DNA from: Pseudothauera nasutitermitis | GTDB taxonomy: Bacteria > Pseudomonadota > Gammaproteobacteria > Burkholderiales > Rhodocyclaceae | Direction: 5' to 3' | Length of the DNA stretch: 64,000 nucleotides | Assembly: GCF_004801295.1 (NCBI RefSeq) | Contig: NZ_SSOC01000001.1 | Span: 62,001-126,000 of the forward strand | Shown here: positions 50,568 through 60,763 of the stretch, one piece after another | Layout: each line of letters opens with the position of its first letter | How positions within the stretch are numbered: position 1 is the stretch's first letter | Made by a program: the position numbers and the translations under genes | The notes under the pieces: generated by a model | Seen by the model: only the letters and a program-made list of their open reading frames with translations | Databases searched by the model: none | Told to the model about the DNA's origin: nothing

Positions 50568-51571
50568 AGTACGCTCTCGGCCAGATTGTGCTGCTCGGCC
50601 ACCGAGCGCAGCGTGTTGCCGGTGCACGGCCCCTCGTAGCTGCAGCAGTAGTCCACCGCGGCCCGGCCGCCCAGCTGCGGGCAGGCGGCGAAGAGTTCGG
50701 CCACCCAGTCCACGAAGGCACGCACCTTGGCCGACAGGTGGCGGTTGGCGGGATAGACCACCGAGATCGGCAGGGGTGACGGCTGCCATTGGGGCAGCAC
50801 CTCGCGCAGGGCGCCGGACTCCAGGTGGGGCAGGGCCATGAAGCGGGGCGCCTGCACCAGGCCGAAGCCCTGCAGCGCGCAGGCGAGATAGGCGTCGCTG
50901 TCGTTGACCGACACCACGCTGCGCATCTTGACCTCGGTGACCACGCCATCCACGACGAAATCCCAGTCGATGCCGCGGCCGGTGAGGCTGGAGAAGTAAT
51001 GCACCGCGTGGTGGCCGGAGAGGTCGGCGATGGTGCGCGGTTCGCCATAGTCTTCCAGGTAGTTCGGTGCCGCGCAGGTGACGCCGAAGAGGGTGCCGAT
51101 GCGGCGCGCCACCAGCGAGGAGTCCGGCAGGCTGCCGATGCGGATGGCGCAGTCCACCGCCTCGCGCACCATGTCCACCGGGCGGTCGCTCATGCCGATG
51201 GCCAGCTCCAGTTCGGGGCAGCGTTCGTGGAACTCGCACAGTTGCGGGATCAGCACCAGGCGGCCGATCGCGGCCGGCACGTCGATGCGCAGCCGGCCGC
51301 GCGGCCTGCGCGCGGCTTCGCGGAAGGAGGCTTCGGTTTCCTCCACGTCGGCCAGGATGGCGACGCAGCGCTCGTAATAGGCGGCGCCGTCCTGGGTCAG
51401 GCTCAGCCGCCGCGTGCTGCGGTTGAGCAGCCGCACCTGCAGCAGGCGTTCCAGGTTCTGGATGATGGTGGTGACCGTGGCGCGCGGCAGCCCGAGGCTG
51501 TCGGCCGCGCGCGAAAAGCTGTTGGCGTCCACCACGCGGGTGAACACCTGCATGGCCTGAAAACGATCCAT
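50564..51571 (-). CDS. LysR-family transcriptional regulator of the divergent RND efflux operon
   Basis: A 335-residue LysR regulator. The N-terminal HTH is FTRVVDANSFSRAADSLGLPRATVTTIIQNLERLLQVRLLNRSTRRLSLTQDG. The effector domain follows, with GRLRIDVPAAIGRLVLIPQL, PVDMVREAVDCAIRIGSL and LACALQGFGLVQAPRF. It has an unusual C-terminal extension after the effector domain with VDYCCSYEGPCTGN, three cysteines in nine residues, absent from the usual 300-residue form. AGGAG precedes ATG 51571. It is divergent from the efflux genes, implying control of them. The inducer is unknown. Confidence 0.88.
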   Translation of the reverse strand: MDRFQAMQVFTRVVDANSFSRAADSLGLPRATVTTIIQNLERLLQVRLLNRSTRRLSLTQDGAAYYERCVAILADVEETEASFREAARRPRGRLRIDVPAAIGRLVLIPQLCEFHERCPELELAIGMSDRPVDMVREAVDCAIRIGSLPDSSLVARRIGTLFGVTCAAPNYLEDYGEPRTIADLSGHHAVHYFSSLTGRGIDWDFVVDGVVTEVKMRSVVSVNDSDAYLACALQGFGLVQAPRFMALPHLESGALREVLPQWQPSPLPISVVYPANRHLSAKVRAFVDWVAELFAACPQLGGRAAVDYCCSYEGPCTGNTLRSVAEQHNLAESVL

Positions 51572-51615
51572 TCCCTCTGCTCCTTGCGCCTGCCCGCGAT
51601 CCCGTCAGTGGCTGA

Positions 51616-51659
51616 ATTATCCGCCAATTACTGACTGGATTATTCGCCATTCACGAATA
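51616..51659. promoter_or_regulatory. Candidate LysR operator in the divergent spacer
   Basis: An imperfect direct repeat ATTATCCGCCAAT (51616) and ATTATTCGCCATT (51639) recurs at 23-base spacing. TATTCG/CGAATA (51641-51659) forms an inverted repeat that contains the LysR T-N11-A box. Both lie in the 193-base spacer between the LysR and efflux starts, about 45 and 105 bases from them. Sites and role are inferred from position and family habit. Confidence 0.55.
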
Positions 51660-51764
51660 GTGTTTCCGAATCCGGCACATTTATCCGGGCCGAAACAACA
51701 CCCAAGATTGATGCACTGCGGCATGACCGAAGCCGGTGCCGCCATTCCCGACAGGAGCACCACG

Positions 51765-52967
51765 ATGTCCCTTCCGCGCAAACCCTATCTCCTCGCCATC
51801 ACGGCTGCGGTGCTGCTCGCCCTGGGCGGTAGTCTCGCCGTGCTCGGCGTGCAGTCCGACGCCCAGGCCGTCGCCGCGCCGCCGCCCAGCCCGGTGGATG
51901 TGGCCACCGTCGCCAGCCGGCAGATCACCGATTGGCAAAGCTACTCCGGCCGCCTGGAAGCGGTGGACCGGGTGGAAATCCGGCCGCAGGTCTCCGGCAC
52001 CCTCACCGAAGTGCATTTCCACGATGGCGCCCTGGTGAACAAGGGCGATCCGCTGTTCACCATAGACCCCCGGCCCTACGCCGCCGCCCTCGAACATGCC
52101 CACGCCCAGCTTGCCGCCGCCGAGGCGCGCGCCGCCTACACCGCCGGCGAACTCGCCCGCGGCGAGCGGCTGATCGCCGACAACGCCATCGCCCGGCGCG
52201 ATTTCGAGGAAAAGCGCAACGCCGCGCGCGAGGCCGAGGCCAACCGGCTGGCCGCCCGCGCCGCGCTGGAATCGGCCCGCCTCAACCTGGAATACACCCG
52301 CATCACCGCGCCGGTGGCGGGCAAGCTGTCGCGGGCGGAAGTGACCGTCGGCAACGTGGTCGCTGCAGGTCCGGGCAGCCCGCCGCTCACCACGCTGGTG
52401 TCGGTGGTGCGCATGTACGCCGCCTTCGACGTGGACGAGCAAAGCTTCCTCGCCATCATCAACGGCCGCCAGGGCGAGGCCGGCGTGCCGGTGCACCTGG
52501 GGCTGGCCAACGAGGACGGCCACCCGCGTAGCGGCACGGTCAGCTCGGTGGACAACCGCATGGACACCTCCAGCGGCACGATCCGAGTGCGCGCGGTGTT
52601 CGACAACGCCGACGGCACCCTGCTGCCCGGCCTCTACGCCCGCATCCGGCTGGGCAGCAGCACGCCGCGCGAGGCCCTGCTGATCGACGAGAAGGCGATC
52701 GGCACCGACCAGGACAAGCGCTTCGTGCTGGTGGTGGACGAGTCCAACCGCAGCGCCTACCGCGAAGTCACGCTGGGCGCGGCGCAGGGTCCGCTGCGGG
52801 TGGTGGAGAGCGGCCTGCAGGCGGGCGAGCGCATCGTGGTCAACGGCCTGCAGCGCGCCCGCCCCGGCCAGACCGTGCAGCCCAACCCGGTATTGATGTC
52901 GGGCGAAGCCGCCCCGGCCACTCCCGCCGCTTCTGCGAACGACGCCGGCAGCGCCGGCAGGAGCTGA
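51765..52967 (+). CDS. RND efflux periplasmic adaptor (MexE/AcrA family)
   Basis: Membrane fusion protein linking the inner-membrane pump to the outer-membrane channel. The 400-residue product has an N-terminal signal or anchor helix (YLLAITAAVLLALGGSLAVLG). A biotinyl-lipoyl-like domain follows (SGRLEAVDRVEIRPQVSGTLTEVHFHDGALVNKGDPLFTIDPRPY), then a helical hairpin rich in Ala and Glu, and beta-barrel and membrane-proximal domains. No lipobox is seen. AGGAG precedes ATG 51765; the frame is open 35 codons upstream but without a ribosome site. The RND gene follows ten bases later. Confidence 0.9.
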   Translation: MSLPRKPYLLAITAAVLLALGGSLAVLGVQSDAQAVAAPPPSPVDVATVASRQITDWQSYSGRLEAVDRVEIRPQVSGTLTEVHFHDGALVNKGDPLFTIDPRPYAAALEHAHAQLAAAEARAAYTAGELARGERLIADNAIARRDFEEKRNAAREAEANRLAARAALESARLNLEYTRITAPVAGKLSRAEVTVGNVVAAGPGSPPLTTLVSVVRMYAAFDVDEQSFLAIINGRQGEAGVPVHLGLANEDGHPRSGTVSSVDNRMDTSSGTIRVRAVFDNADGTLLPGLYARIRLGSSTPREALLIDEKAIGTDQDKRFVLVVDESNRSAYREVTLGAAQGPLRVVESGLQAGERIVVNGLQRARPGQTVQPNPVLMSGEAAPATPAASANDAGSAGRS

Positions 52968-52977
52968 GCACCCCGCC

Positions 52978-55900
52978 ATGAACATCTCGAAATTCTTCAT
53001 CGACCGGCCCATCTTCGCCGGCGTGCTGTCCATCCTGATCCTGCTCGGCGGCCTGCTGGCGATGTTCCAGTTGCCGATTTCCGAGTACCCGGAAGTGGTG
53101 CCGCCCTCGGTGGTGGTGCGCGCCCAGTACCCCGGCGCCAACCCCAGGGTAATCGCCGAGACTGTGGCCTCGCCGCTGGAAGAGGCGATCAACGGCGTCG
53201 AGGACATGCTGTACATGCAGTCCCAGGCCAACAGCGACGGCAACCTCGCGCTCACCGTGCATTTCCGCCTCGGCATGGACCCGGACAAGGCCCAGCAACT
53301 GGTGCAGAACCGCGTTTCCCAGGCGCTGCCGCGGCTGCCGGAGGACGTGCAGCGCCTTGGCGTGACCACGGTGAAAAGCTCGCCGACGCTGACCCTGGTG
53401 GTGCACCTCATCTCGCCCGACGACCGCTACGACGCCACCTACCTGCGCAACTACGCGGTGCTCAACGTCAAGGACCGCCTGTCGCGCATCTCCGGCGTCG
53501 GCGAGGTGAGCATCTGGGGCGCCGGCAACTACGCCATGCGCGTCTGGCTGGACCCCAGCAAGGTCGCCCAGCGCGGCCTCACCGCCAGCGACGTGGTGCG
53601 CGCCATCCGCGAGCAGAACGTGCAGGTCGCGGCCGGCGTGATCGGCGCCTCGCCCACGCTCGCCGACGTGCCGCTGCAGTTCTCGGTGAATGCCCAGGGG
53701 CGGCTCACCACCGAGGTGGAATTCCGCGATATCGTGCTGAAGACCTCGGTCGACGGCGGCGTCACCCGGCTGGGAGACGTCGCCCGCGTCGAGCTGGACG
53801 CGGCCGAATACGGCCTGCGCTCGCTGCTCGACAACAAGCCCGCCATCGGCATGGGCATCATGCAGGCGCCGGGCGCCAACGCGCTGGCGGTGTCTGAGCA
53901 GGTGCGCGCGGCGATGGCCGAGCTGAAGCAGGACTTCCCCGAATCGGTGGACTACCGCATCGAGTACGACCCCACCCAGTTCGTGCGCGCCAGCATCAAG
54001 GCGGTGATCACCACGCTGCTCGAAGCGGTGGCGCTGGTGGTGCTGGTGGTCATCCTGTTTTTGCAGACCTGGCGCGCCTCCATCATCCCGCTGCTGGCGG
54101 TGCCGGTGTCCATCGTCGGCACCTTTGGCCTGATGCTGGCCTTCGGCTACTCGATCAACGCCCTGTCGCTGTTCGGCATGGTGCTGGCGATCGGCATCGT
54201 GGTGGACGACGCCATCGTCGTGGTGGAGAACGTGGAGCGCAACATCGCCGCCGGGCTCACACCGCGCGACGCCACCTACCGGGCGATGCAGGAGGTCAGC
54301 GGCCCGATCATCGCCATCGCGCTCACGCTGGTGGCGGTGTTCGTGCCGCTCGCCTTCATGACCGGGCTCACCGGCCAGTTCTACAAGCAGTTCGCGATGA
54401 CCATCGCCATCTCCACGGTGATCTCCGCCTTCAACTCGCTGACCCTGTCGCCGGCGCTGGCCGCGCTGCTGCTCAAGGGCCACCACGACCACCAGCGGCC
54501 GGACTGGCTCACCCGCGCGATGAACCGCGCGCTCGGCGGCTTCTTCGCCGGCTTCAACCGCGTCTTCGGCCGCGCCTCGGAGGACTACGGCCGCGGCGTC
54601 GCCGGCGCGATCTCGCGCAAGAGCAGGGTGATGGGCGTGTATGCGGTACTGCTGGCGCTCACGGCAGGAGTTTCCTGGGTGCTGCCCGGCGGCTTCGTGC
54701 CGGCGCAGGACAAGCAGTACCTGATCAGCTTCGCCCAACTGCCCAACGGCGCCTCGCTGGACCGCAGCGAGGACGTCATCCGCCGCATGGGCGAGATCGC
54801 CCTGGAACAGCCTGGCGTGCAGAGCGCCATCGCCTTCCCCGGCCTGTCGATCAACGGCTTCACCAACAGCTCGTCGGCGGGCATTGTGTTCGTCACCCTC
54901 AAGCCCTTCGACGAACGGCGCGCGCCGGAACTGTCCGCTGATGCGATCTCCGCCGCGCTCAACGGCAAGTACGCGGCGATCAAGGATTCCTTCATCGCCG
55001 TGTTCCCGCCCCCGCCGGTGATGGGCCTGGGCACGCTGGGCGGCTTCAAGCTGCAGATCGAGGACCGCGGCGCGCTCGGCTACGCTGAACTGGACGCTGC
55101 CGCCAAGGCCTTCATCGCCGCCGCGCAACAGGCGCCGGAACTCGGCCCCGCCTTTACCAGCTACCAGATCAACGTGCCGCAGCTCGACGTGGATCTGGAC
55201 CGGGTCAAGGCCAAGCAGCTCGGCGTGTCGGTCACCGACGTGTTCGACACCATGCAGATCTACCTCGGCTCGCTTTACGTGAACGACTTCAACCGCTTCG
55301 GCCGCGTCTACCAGGTGCGCGCCCAGGCCGACGCGCCCTTCCGCGCCCGGCCGGAGGACATCGGCCAGCTGAAGACGCGCAACGCCGCCGGCGAGATGGT
55401 GCCGCTGTCCTCGCTGCTGCGGGTACACAACGGCTTCGGCCCGGAAATGGTGGTGCGCTACAACGGCTACACCGCGGCCGACATCAACGGCGGCCCGGCG
55501 CCCGGCTACTCCTCCGACCAGGCCCAGGCCGCGGCTGAGCGCATCGCCGCCGAAACTCTGCCGCCCGGCATCAAGTTCGAATGGACGGACCTCACCTACC
55601 AGCAGATCCTGGCGGGCAACGCCGGCCTCTGGGTCTTCCCGATCAGCGTGCTGCTGGTCTTCCTGGTGCTGGCCGCGCAGTACGAGAGCCTGACCCTGCC
55701 GCTGGCGGTGATCATGATCGTGCCCATGAGCATCCTCGCCGCTCTCACCGGAGTGTGGCTGACCGGCGGCGACAACAACCTGTTCACCCAGATCGGGCTG
55801 ATGGTGCTGGTGGGGCTGTCGGCCAAGAACGCCATCCTCATCGTCGAGTTCGCCCGCGAACTGGAACTGCACGGCAGCACGCCCAGGGAAGCCGCGATCG

Positions 55901-56172
55901 AAGCCAGCCGGCTGCGCCTGCGTCCCATCCTGATGACCTCCATCGCCTTCATCATGGGCGTGGTACCGCTGGTGCTGTCCTCCGGTGCCGGCGCCGAGAT
56001 GCGCCAGGCGATGGGCATCGCGGTGTTCTTCGGCATGCTGGGCGTGACGCTGTTCGGCCTCTTCCTGACGCCGGTGTTCTACGTGCTGCTGCGCAGCCTG
56101 GGCAAGGGCAGCAAGCTGCACACGGCCAGCCCGCACGCGGCGCCGATCCCCGCGCCCCATCTGGCGTCCTGA
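52978..56172 (+). CDS. RND multidrug efflux transporter (HAE1/MexF family)
   Basis: Proton-driven inner-membrane pump of a tripartite efflux system. The 1064-residue protein has MNISKFFIDRPIFAGVLSILILLGGLLAM, LPISEYPEVVPPSVVVRAQYPGAN, the TM4 proton-relay aspartates in GIVVDDAIVVVENVERN, and the second-half RLRPILMTSIAFIMGVVPLVLSSGAG. Two large periplasmic loops are in the right places. Resemblance is to MexF-type hydrophobe/amphiphile exporters; drugs or metabolites transported cannot be read from the sequence. Confidence 0.93.
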   Translation: MNISKFFIDRPIFAGVLSILILLGGLLAMFQLPISEYPEVVPPSVVVRAQYPGANPRVIAETVASPLEEAINGVEDMLYMQSQANSDGNLALTVHFRLGMDPDKAQQLVQNRVSQALPRLPEDVQRLGVTTVKSSPTLTLVVHLISPDDRYDATYLRNYAVLNVKDRLSRISGVGEVSIWGAGNYAMRVWLDPSKVAQRGLTASDVVRAIREQNVQVAAGVIGASPTLADVPLQFSVNAQGRLTTEVEFRDIVLKTSVDGGVTRLGDVARVELDAAEYGLRSLLDNKPAIGMGIMQAPGANALAVSEQVRAAMAELKQDFPESVDYRIEYDPTQFVRASIKAVITTLLEAVALVVLVVILFLQTWRASIIPLLAVPVSIVGTFGLMLAFGYSINALSLFGMVLAIGIVVDDAIVVVENVERNIAAGLTPRDATYRAMQEVSGPIIAIALTLVAVFVPLAFMTGLTGQFYKQFAMTIAISTVISAFNSLTLSPALAALLLKGHHDHQRPDWLTRAMNRALGGFFAGFNRVFGRASEDYGRGVAGAISRKSRVMGVYAVLLALTAGVSWVLPGGFVPAQDKQYLISFAQLPNGASLDRSEDVIRRMGEIALEQPGVQSAIAFPGLSINGFTNSSSAGIVFVTLKPFDERRAPELSADAISAALNGKYAAIKDSFIAVFPPPPVMGLGTLGGFKLQIEDRGALGYAELDAAAKAFIAAAQQAPELGPAFTSYQINVPQLDVDLDRVKAKQLGVSVTDVFDTMQIYLGSLYVNDFNRFGRVYQVRAQADAPFRARPEDIGQLKTRNAAGEMVPLSSLLRVHNGFGPEMVVRYNGYTAADINGGPAPGYSSDQAQAAAERIAAETLPPGIKFEWTDLTYQQILAGNAGLWVFPISVLLVFLVLAAQYESLTLPLAVIMIVPMSILAALTGVWLTGGDNNLFTQIGLMVLVGLSAKNAILIVEFARELELHGSTPREAAIEASRLRLRPILMTSIAFIMGVVPLVLSSGAGAEMRQAMGIAVFFGMLGVTLFGLFLTPVFYVLLRSLGKGSKLHTASPHAAPIPAPHLAS

Positions 56173-56188
56173 GCCCGGAGCCGACGAC

Positions 56189-57688
56189 ATGAATACGATT
56201 CCCTTCGCGCGGCGGATTCCGCTGCTGCTCGCCACCCTGCTCACGCTCGCAGGCTGCTCGCTGGCGCCGGTGTACGAGCGCCCGCAAGTCGCCACCCCAG
56301 CCGCCTTCAAGGAGGCCGACCCGGCGCAGGGAGCCGCCGCCGCGGCACGCTGGAAGACCGCCACGCCGGCCGAGGAGCGGCACCGGGGCGAATGGTGGCG
56401 GCTGTTCGGCGACGAGACGCTGAACGCGCTCGAAGCCGAGGCGCTGGCCGCCAACCAGGACCTCAAGGCCGCCGCCGCCCGTCTCGCCCAGGCGCGCGCA
56501 CTGGAAGGCAGCGCCCGTTCCGAGCGCGTGCCGCAGGTGGACGCCGGCTTCGGCCCCACCCGCCAGCGCCCTTCGCCCGCCTCCCAGGGGCTGGACGAGG
56601 ATGCTTCCGTTTCGCCGAATACCCTGTGGCGCGTCCAGGCCGGCATCTCGTATGAAGTGGACCTGTTCGGCCGCGTCGCCTCGACGGTGGAAGCGGCCTC
56701 TGCCGACACCCAGCAGTACGAAGCCCTGCTGCGCTCGGTGCAGCTCGCGCTGCAGGCCGACGTCGCCCAGGCCTACTTCCTGCTGCGCGAACTCGACGCC
56801 GAGCAGGCGCTGTTCCGCGCCACCGTGGCACTGCGCGGCGAGGCGCTGAAGCTGGTGCAGCGCCGCTTCGAGGCCGGCGACATCGGCGAGCTGGACGTGG
56901 CCCGCGCCCGCACCGAGCTGGCCTCGGCCCAGTCGGAAGCCCACGGCGTCGCCCGCCGCCGCGCCGTGGCGGAACACGCGCTGGCCATCCTGCTCGGCAA
57001 GCCGCCGTCCGAATTCGCCTTCGCCGCCCGGCCGCTGGACCGTGTCGCGGTCCACGTGCCTGCCGGCCTGCCCTCGGCGCTGCTCGAACGCCGCCCCGAC
57101 ATCGCCGCCGCCGAGCGCGCCATGGCCGCGGCCAATGCCCGCATCGGCGCGGCGCGCGCCGCCTTCTTCCCGCGCCTGACGCTGACCGGCGCGCTCGGCT
57201 ACGAGTCCGCCGAACTGGGCGACCTGTTCCAGTGGTCGAGCCGGACCTTCCTGCTCGGCCCGCTGGCGGGCGCCATGCTGTCGCTGCCGATCTTCGACGG
57301 CGGCCGCCGGCAGGCCGCACTCGACCGCAGCCGCGCGGCCTACGAGGAAGACGTGGCGCGCTACCGCCAGACCGTGCTGGGTGCCTTCCGCGAGGTGGAG
57401 GACGGACTGGCCAGCCTGCGCATCCTCGGCAACCAGACCCAGGCCCAGGACGAGGCGGTGGCGGCGGCCGAGCGCGCCGCACGGCTGTCGCAACTGCAGT
57501 ACCGTGAAGGCGCGGCGAGCTACTTCGAGGTCATCGACGCCGACCGCAGCGTGCTGCAGCAGCGCCGGGTGTCCGTACAGCTCGACGGCGAGCGCGCGCG
57601 TTCGACGGTGGCACTGATCCGCGCGCTGGGCGGCGGCTGGGACGCAGAGCCGGGCCGGCTGCCGCTGGCCGCCGCCGCGGCCGACTGA
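56189..57688 (+). CDS. Outer membrane efflux lipoprotein (NodT/OprN family)
   Basis: TolC-like outer-membrane channel of the RND system. The 499-residue precursor has signal peptide plus lipobox LTLAGC (Cys 23), then two repeats of the outer-membrane efflux domain with long helices. Motifs include NQDLKAAAARLAQARALEGSARSER, ISYEVDLFGRVASTVEAA, PSALLERRPDIAAAERAMAAANARIG and REGAASYFEVIDADRSVLQQ. It begins 17 bases after the pump gene; the three genes form one operon ending at a strong hairpin. Confidence 0.93.
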   Translation: MNTIPFARRIPLLLATLLTLAGCSLAPVYERPQVATPAAFKEADPAQGAAAAARWKTATPAEERHRGEWWRLFGDETLNALEAEALAANQDLKAAAARLAQARALEGSARSERVPQVDAGFGPTRQRPSPASQGLDEDASVSPNTLWRVQAGISYEVDLFGRVASTVEAASADTQQYEALLRSVQLALQADVAQAYFLLRELDAEQALFRATVALRGEALKLVQRRFEAGDIGELDVARARTELASAQSEAHGVARRRAVAEHALAILLGKPPSEFAFAARPLDRVAVHVPAGLPSALLERRPDIAAAERAMAAANARIGAARAAFFPRLTLTGALGYESAELGDLFQWSSRTFLLGPLAGAMLSLPIFDGGRRQAALDRSRAAYEEDVARYRQTVLGAFREVEDGLASLRILGNQTQAQDEAVAAAERAARLSQLQYREGAASYFEVIDADRSVLQQRRVSVQLDGERARSTVALIRALGGGWDAEPGRLPLAAAAAD

Positions 57689-57707
57689 ACCGGCAGCCGG
57701 GAAAACA

Positions 57708-57737
57708 AAAGGCCGCGTGCCCAAGCACGCGGCCTTT
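57708..57737. terminator. Bidirectional terminator between the efflux operon and nrdJ
   Basis: AAAGGCCGCGTGC pairs with GCACGCGGCCTTT (13 base pairs, CCAA loop). Flanking A-rich sequence before and T-rich sequence after serve the plus-strand efflux operon and the minus-strand nrdJ alike. Confidence 0.75.
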
Positions 57738-57757
57738 CGCCGTGACGGCGGCCGGAA

Positions 57758-60622
57758 TCAGCCGCAGGTGCCCACCGCGCCGCAGGCGGTGCAGAAGTCG
57801 CAGCCGTCCTTGCGGATCACCGTGTGGTTGCCGCATTCGTTGCACCGCGCGCCCTGCATCAGCTGCGGTTCGCTGTCGTCGCGCGGCGATTCCAGGATGC
57901 CCATCTCGCGGGTCGGGTAGCCTTTTTCATCCAGCACCCCGAGCATGGCGTAGCGGTGGATCATCAGCTGGGCGATGTAGGCCACGGTGCTGGGGTAGTT
58001 CTGCTGGCGCTTGGTGCCGGGGATGAAGGCCATGAAGTCGCCCAGCGGCTCGGGGTAATCCAGCAGCTTGCGCAGCTTCATGCCGATCCACGCCGGGTCC
58101 ATGACGCGCATGTCGAGCGACAGGATGCGGGTCAGGCCGTCCAGGGCGCGCGGGTAGTTGCCGGACAGCCACACCGAGTAGGGGCGGGTGACACCGTCCG
58201 GCAGGGTGATTTCCTTCAGGCCGAGGACGAAATCCTCGCTGGTGGCCGGGTTGTAGATGTCCACCGTCCACGACAGCGTGCCGTCGGTGCCGGTCTTGGG
58301 CTCTTCCTGGCTGAACAGGGTCTCCAGTACCGGCGAGGCTTCCTCGGTGCCGAAGGCGTTGAGCTGCTCGCAGCGGTAGCGCACCACCTGGGCGAAGGCG
58401 GACACCGCGCCGGGCATCAGCTTCTTCTCGCCGTGGGGCGGGAAGGGCATCTCGAAGGACTTCTCGCCCACGGTGCGCGCCAGGGTGTCGAGCTTGAGCT
58501 TGAGCCAGCCGCGGTCGTTGGCGCGCATGTCCATCGACAGGGTCTTGGCCACCGCGCCCAGGCCGCGCGGCTGGTCGGCGCCGTTCACCCACACCTCGAA
58601 GGGGAAGCTGCCGCCGTTGTTGCCGTCCTGGCCGACGAACAGGGCGAAGTCGCCGCTGGGGGTGCTGAGCATGTAGGTCCATGCCATGTTGCCGTCCGGC
58701 ATCTCGGGGCGGCCCGGCCAGCGCAGGCTGGCGAGTACCGGGGCGGGCAGGCTCTTGATCGACAGGCGCTTGTTGGCGTCGGCGATCTCCACGTCGTGCG
58801 GCTGCTTCTGCTCGGCGGAGGGGGTGACCGAGAGCACCGAGCCGAGCACCGAGTTGGGCCGGTAGGTGGCCAGGCCCTTCAGGCCGGCCTTCCAGGCGGT
58901 GAGGTAGAGATCCTCGAACTCGGCGTAGGGGTAGTCTTCCGGCACGTTGACGGTCTTGGAGATCGACGTGTCGATGTACGGGGCCACTACCGCCACCATG
59001 TCCTTGTGCGCCTGCGCGGAGATTTCCAGCGCGGTGACGAAGTAGGGCGGCAGCTTGTCCACGTTGCCGCCGGTGTGGCGGTACAGGCGCCAGGCGTAGT
59101 CCTCGACGGCGTATTCCTTGAAGGTGCCGTCGGCCATGCGCTTGCGCCGCGTGTAGGTGTAGGAGAACGGCGGCTCGATGCCGTTGGAGGCGTTGTCGGC
59201 GAAGGCCAGGCTGATGGTGCCGGTGGGCGCGATGGACAACAGGTGCGAGTTGCGCACGCCGTGCTTGCGGATCTTGTCCTTCACGTCGGCCGGCAGGCGC
59301 GAGGCGAAGTTGCCGCCGGACAGGTACAGGTCCGCGTTGAACAGCGGGAAGGCGCCGCGCTCGCGCGCCAGCTCCACCGAGGCCAGATAGGCGCGGTTGC
59401 GCATGTACTCGGAGATCTTGCGCGCTTCCTCGCGCGCTTCCGGCGTGTCGTAGCGCTTGGCGAGCATGATCAGCGTGTCGCCCAGGCCGGTGAAGCCGAG
59501 GCCGACGCGGCGCTTGGACTGCGCTTCGTTGGACTGCTGCTCCAGCGGCCAGTGGGTGACGTCGAGCACGTTGTCCAGCATGCGGATGGACACGTCCACG
59601 ACCTTGCCGAAGGCCGGGTAGTCGAACTCGGCCTGCGCGGTGAACGGGTTCTTGACGAAGGGGGTGAGGTTGATCGACCCCAGGCAGCAGCAGCCATACG
59701 GCGGCAGCGGCTGCTCGGCGCACGGGTTGGTGGCCTCGATGGTCTCGCAGTAGTACAGGTTGTTGTCCTGGTTCATGCGGTCGAGGAACAGGATGCCCGG
59801 TTCGGCGTGGTCGTAGGTGGAGCGCATCACCTGGTCCCACAGCTCGCGCGCGCGCACCTTGCGATAGACCCACAGGCCGTCGTCGCGCTGGTAGGCGCCG
59901 TTGTCCTTCAGTTCGGCGGTCGGTTCGGCCTTGTGCAGCAGTTCAACGTCGCCGTCGGCTTCCACCGCCTGCATGAAGAGGTCGGAGACGCCTACCGAGA
60001 TGTTGAAGTTGGTCAGGTCGCCCTGGTCCTTGGCGTGGATGAATTCCTCGATATCCGGGTGGTCGCAGCGCAGCACGCCCATCTGCGCGCCGCGCCGCGC
60101 CCCGGCGGATTCCACCGTCTCGCACGAGCGGTCGAACACGCGCATGTAGGACACCGGGCCGGAGGCGTTGGAGTGTGTGCCCTTGACCAGCGCGCCCTTC
60201 GGGCGGATGGAGGAGAAGTCATAACCCACGCCGCCACCGCGCCGCATGGTCTCGGCGGCCTGTGCCAGCGCGGTGTAGATGCCCGGACGGCCGTCCACGG
60301 CCTCGGTGACGGAGTCGCCCACCGGCTGCACGAAGCAGTTGATCAGCGTGGCCTGCAGCTTGGTGCCGGCGGCGCTGTTGATGCGCCCGGCGGGCACGAA
60401 GCCCTTTTCCTGCGCTTCGAGGAACTTGGCTTCCCAGTGGGCGCGCTTGTCTTCCGCCTCGACGGCGGCCAGCGCGCGCGCCACGCGGCGGCGCACTTCG
60501 GTGATGGTGGCTTCGTCGCCCTTGGCGTACTTCTCGAGCAGCACTTCGCCGGAGATTTCCTGCGGCGCGAGCGTGGAGGCGTCGGCCTTGCCGCCCGCCT
60601 GGGTGTGGGTGGTTGCGCTCAT
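57758..60622 (-). CDS. nrdJ: Adenosylcobalamin-dependent class II ribonucleotide reductase NrdJ
   Basis: Reduces ribonucleotides to deoxyribonucleotides with coenzyme B12, with or without oxygen. The 954-residue protein has [12 protein letters not shown] (redox Cys) and [18 protein letters not shown]. The radical-site region is [28 protein letters not shown], with the thiyl Cys in NPCAEQ, followed by [14 protein letters not shown] and [26 protein letters not shown]. The C-terminal zinc-ribbon-like tail is [28 protein letters not shown]. About residues 620-715 and 775-870 are similar to each other. ATG 60622 is preferred; an ATG 18 codons upstream is possible, and neither has a strong ribosome site. 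Confidence 0.93.
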   Translation of the reverse strand: MSATTHTQAGGKADASTLAPQEISGEVLLEKYAKGDEATITEVRRRVARALAAVEAEDKRAHWEAKFLEAQEKGFVPAGRINSAAGTKLQATLINCFVQPVGDSVTEAVDGRPGIYTALAQAAETMRRGGGVGYDFSSIRPKGALVKGTHSNASGPVSYMRVFDRSCETVESAGARRGAQMGVLRCDHPDIEEFIHAKDQGDLTNFNISVGVSDLFMQAVEADGDVELLHKAEPTAELKDNGAYQRDDGLWVYRKVRARELWDQVMRSTYDHAEPGILFLDRMNQDNNLYYCETIEATNPCAEQPLPPYGCCCLGSINLTPFVKNPFTAQAEFDYPAFGKVVDVSIRMLDNVLDVTHWPLEQQSNEAQSKRRVGLGFTGLGDTLIMLAKRYDTPEAREEARKISEYMRNRAYLASVELARERGAFPLFNADLYLSGGNFASRLPADVKDKIRKHGVRNSHLLSIAPTGTISLAFADNASNGIEPPFSYTYTRRKRMADGTFKEYAVEDYAWRLYRHTGGNVDKLPPYFVTALEISAQAHKDMVAVVAPYIDTSISKTVNVPEDYPYAEFEDLYLTAWKAGLKGLATYRPNSVLGSVLSVTPSAEQKQPHDVEIADANKRLSIKSLPAPVLASLRWPGRPEMPDGNMAWTYMLSTPSGDFALFVGQDGNNGGSFPFEVWVNGADQPRGLGAVAKTLSMDMRANDRGWLKLKLDTLARTVGEKSFEMPFPPHGEKKLMPGAVSAFAQVVRYRCEQLNAFGTEEASPVLETLFSQEEPKTGTDGTLSWTVDIYNPATSEDFVLGLKEITLPDGVTRPYSVWLSGNYPRALDGLTRILSLDMRVMDPAWIGMKLRKLLDYPEPLGDFMAFIPGTKRQQNYPSTVAYIAQLMIHRYAMLGVLDEKGYPTREMGILESPRDDSEPQLMQGARCNECGNHTVIRKDGCDFCTACGAVGTCG

Positions 60623-60727
60623 GGGTGGTGGGGTCCGTTGTCGTTTGTGCGTGGGAGCTGGAACGCTGTGAAGCATAGCCCCAAATACTTCTCAGTGCAA
60701 AAAAATAAAAATCAACAAAAACAAGTA

Positions 60728-60752
60728 ATTATAAAAAATCATCGTATGTCAA
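60728..60752 (-). promoter_or_regulatory. Promoter-like elements of nrdJ
   Basis: On the minus strand a perfect TTGACA (60752-60747) and a perfect TATAAT (60733-60728) both occur but only 13 bases apart, too close for normal sigma-70 use. A 17-base spacer from TTGACA would give ATTACT instead. Such a short spacing would need an activator or marks a different pairing. About 105 bases separate it from the nrdJ start. Confidence 0.4.
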
Positions 60753-60763
60753 TGATTGATCAT

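Noticed and set aside
52840-56709. A 1289-codon minus-strand open frame opposite the RND transporter gene
   Set aside because: Low-complexity His/Arg/Gln/Gly translation antisense to an intact 1064-residue transporter; no start signal or homology features.
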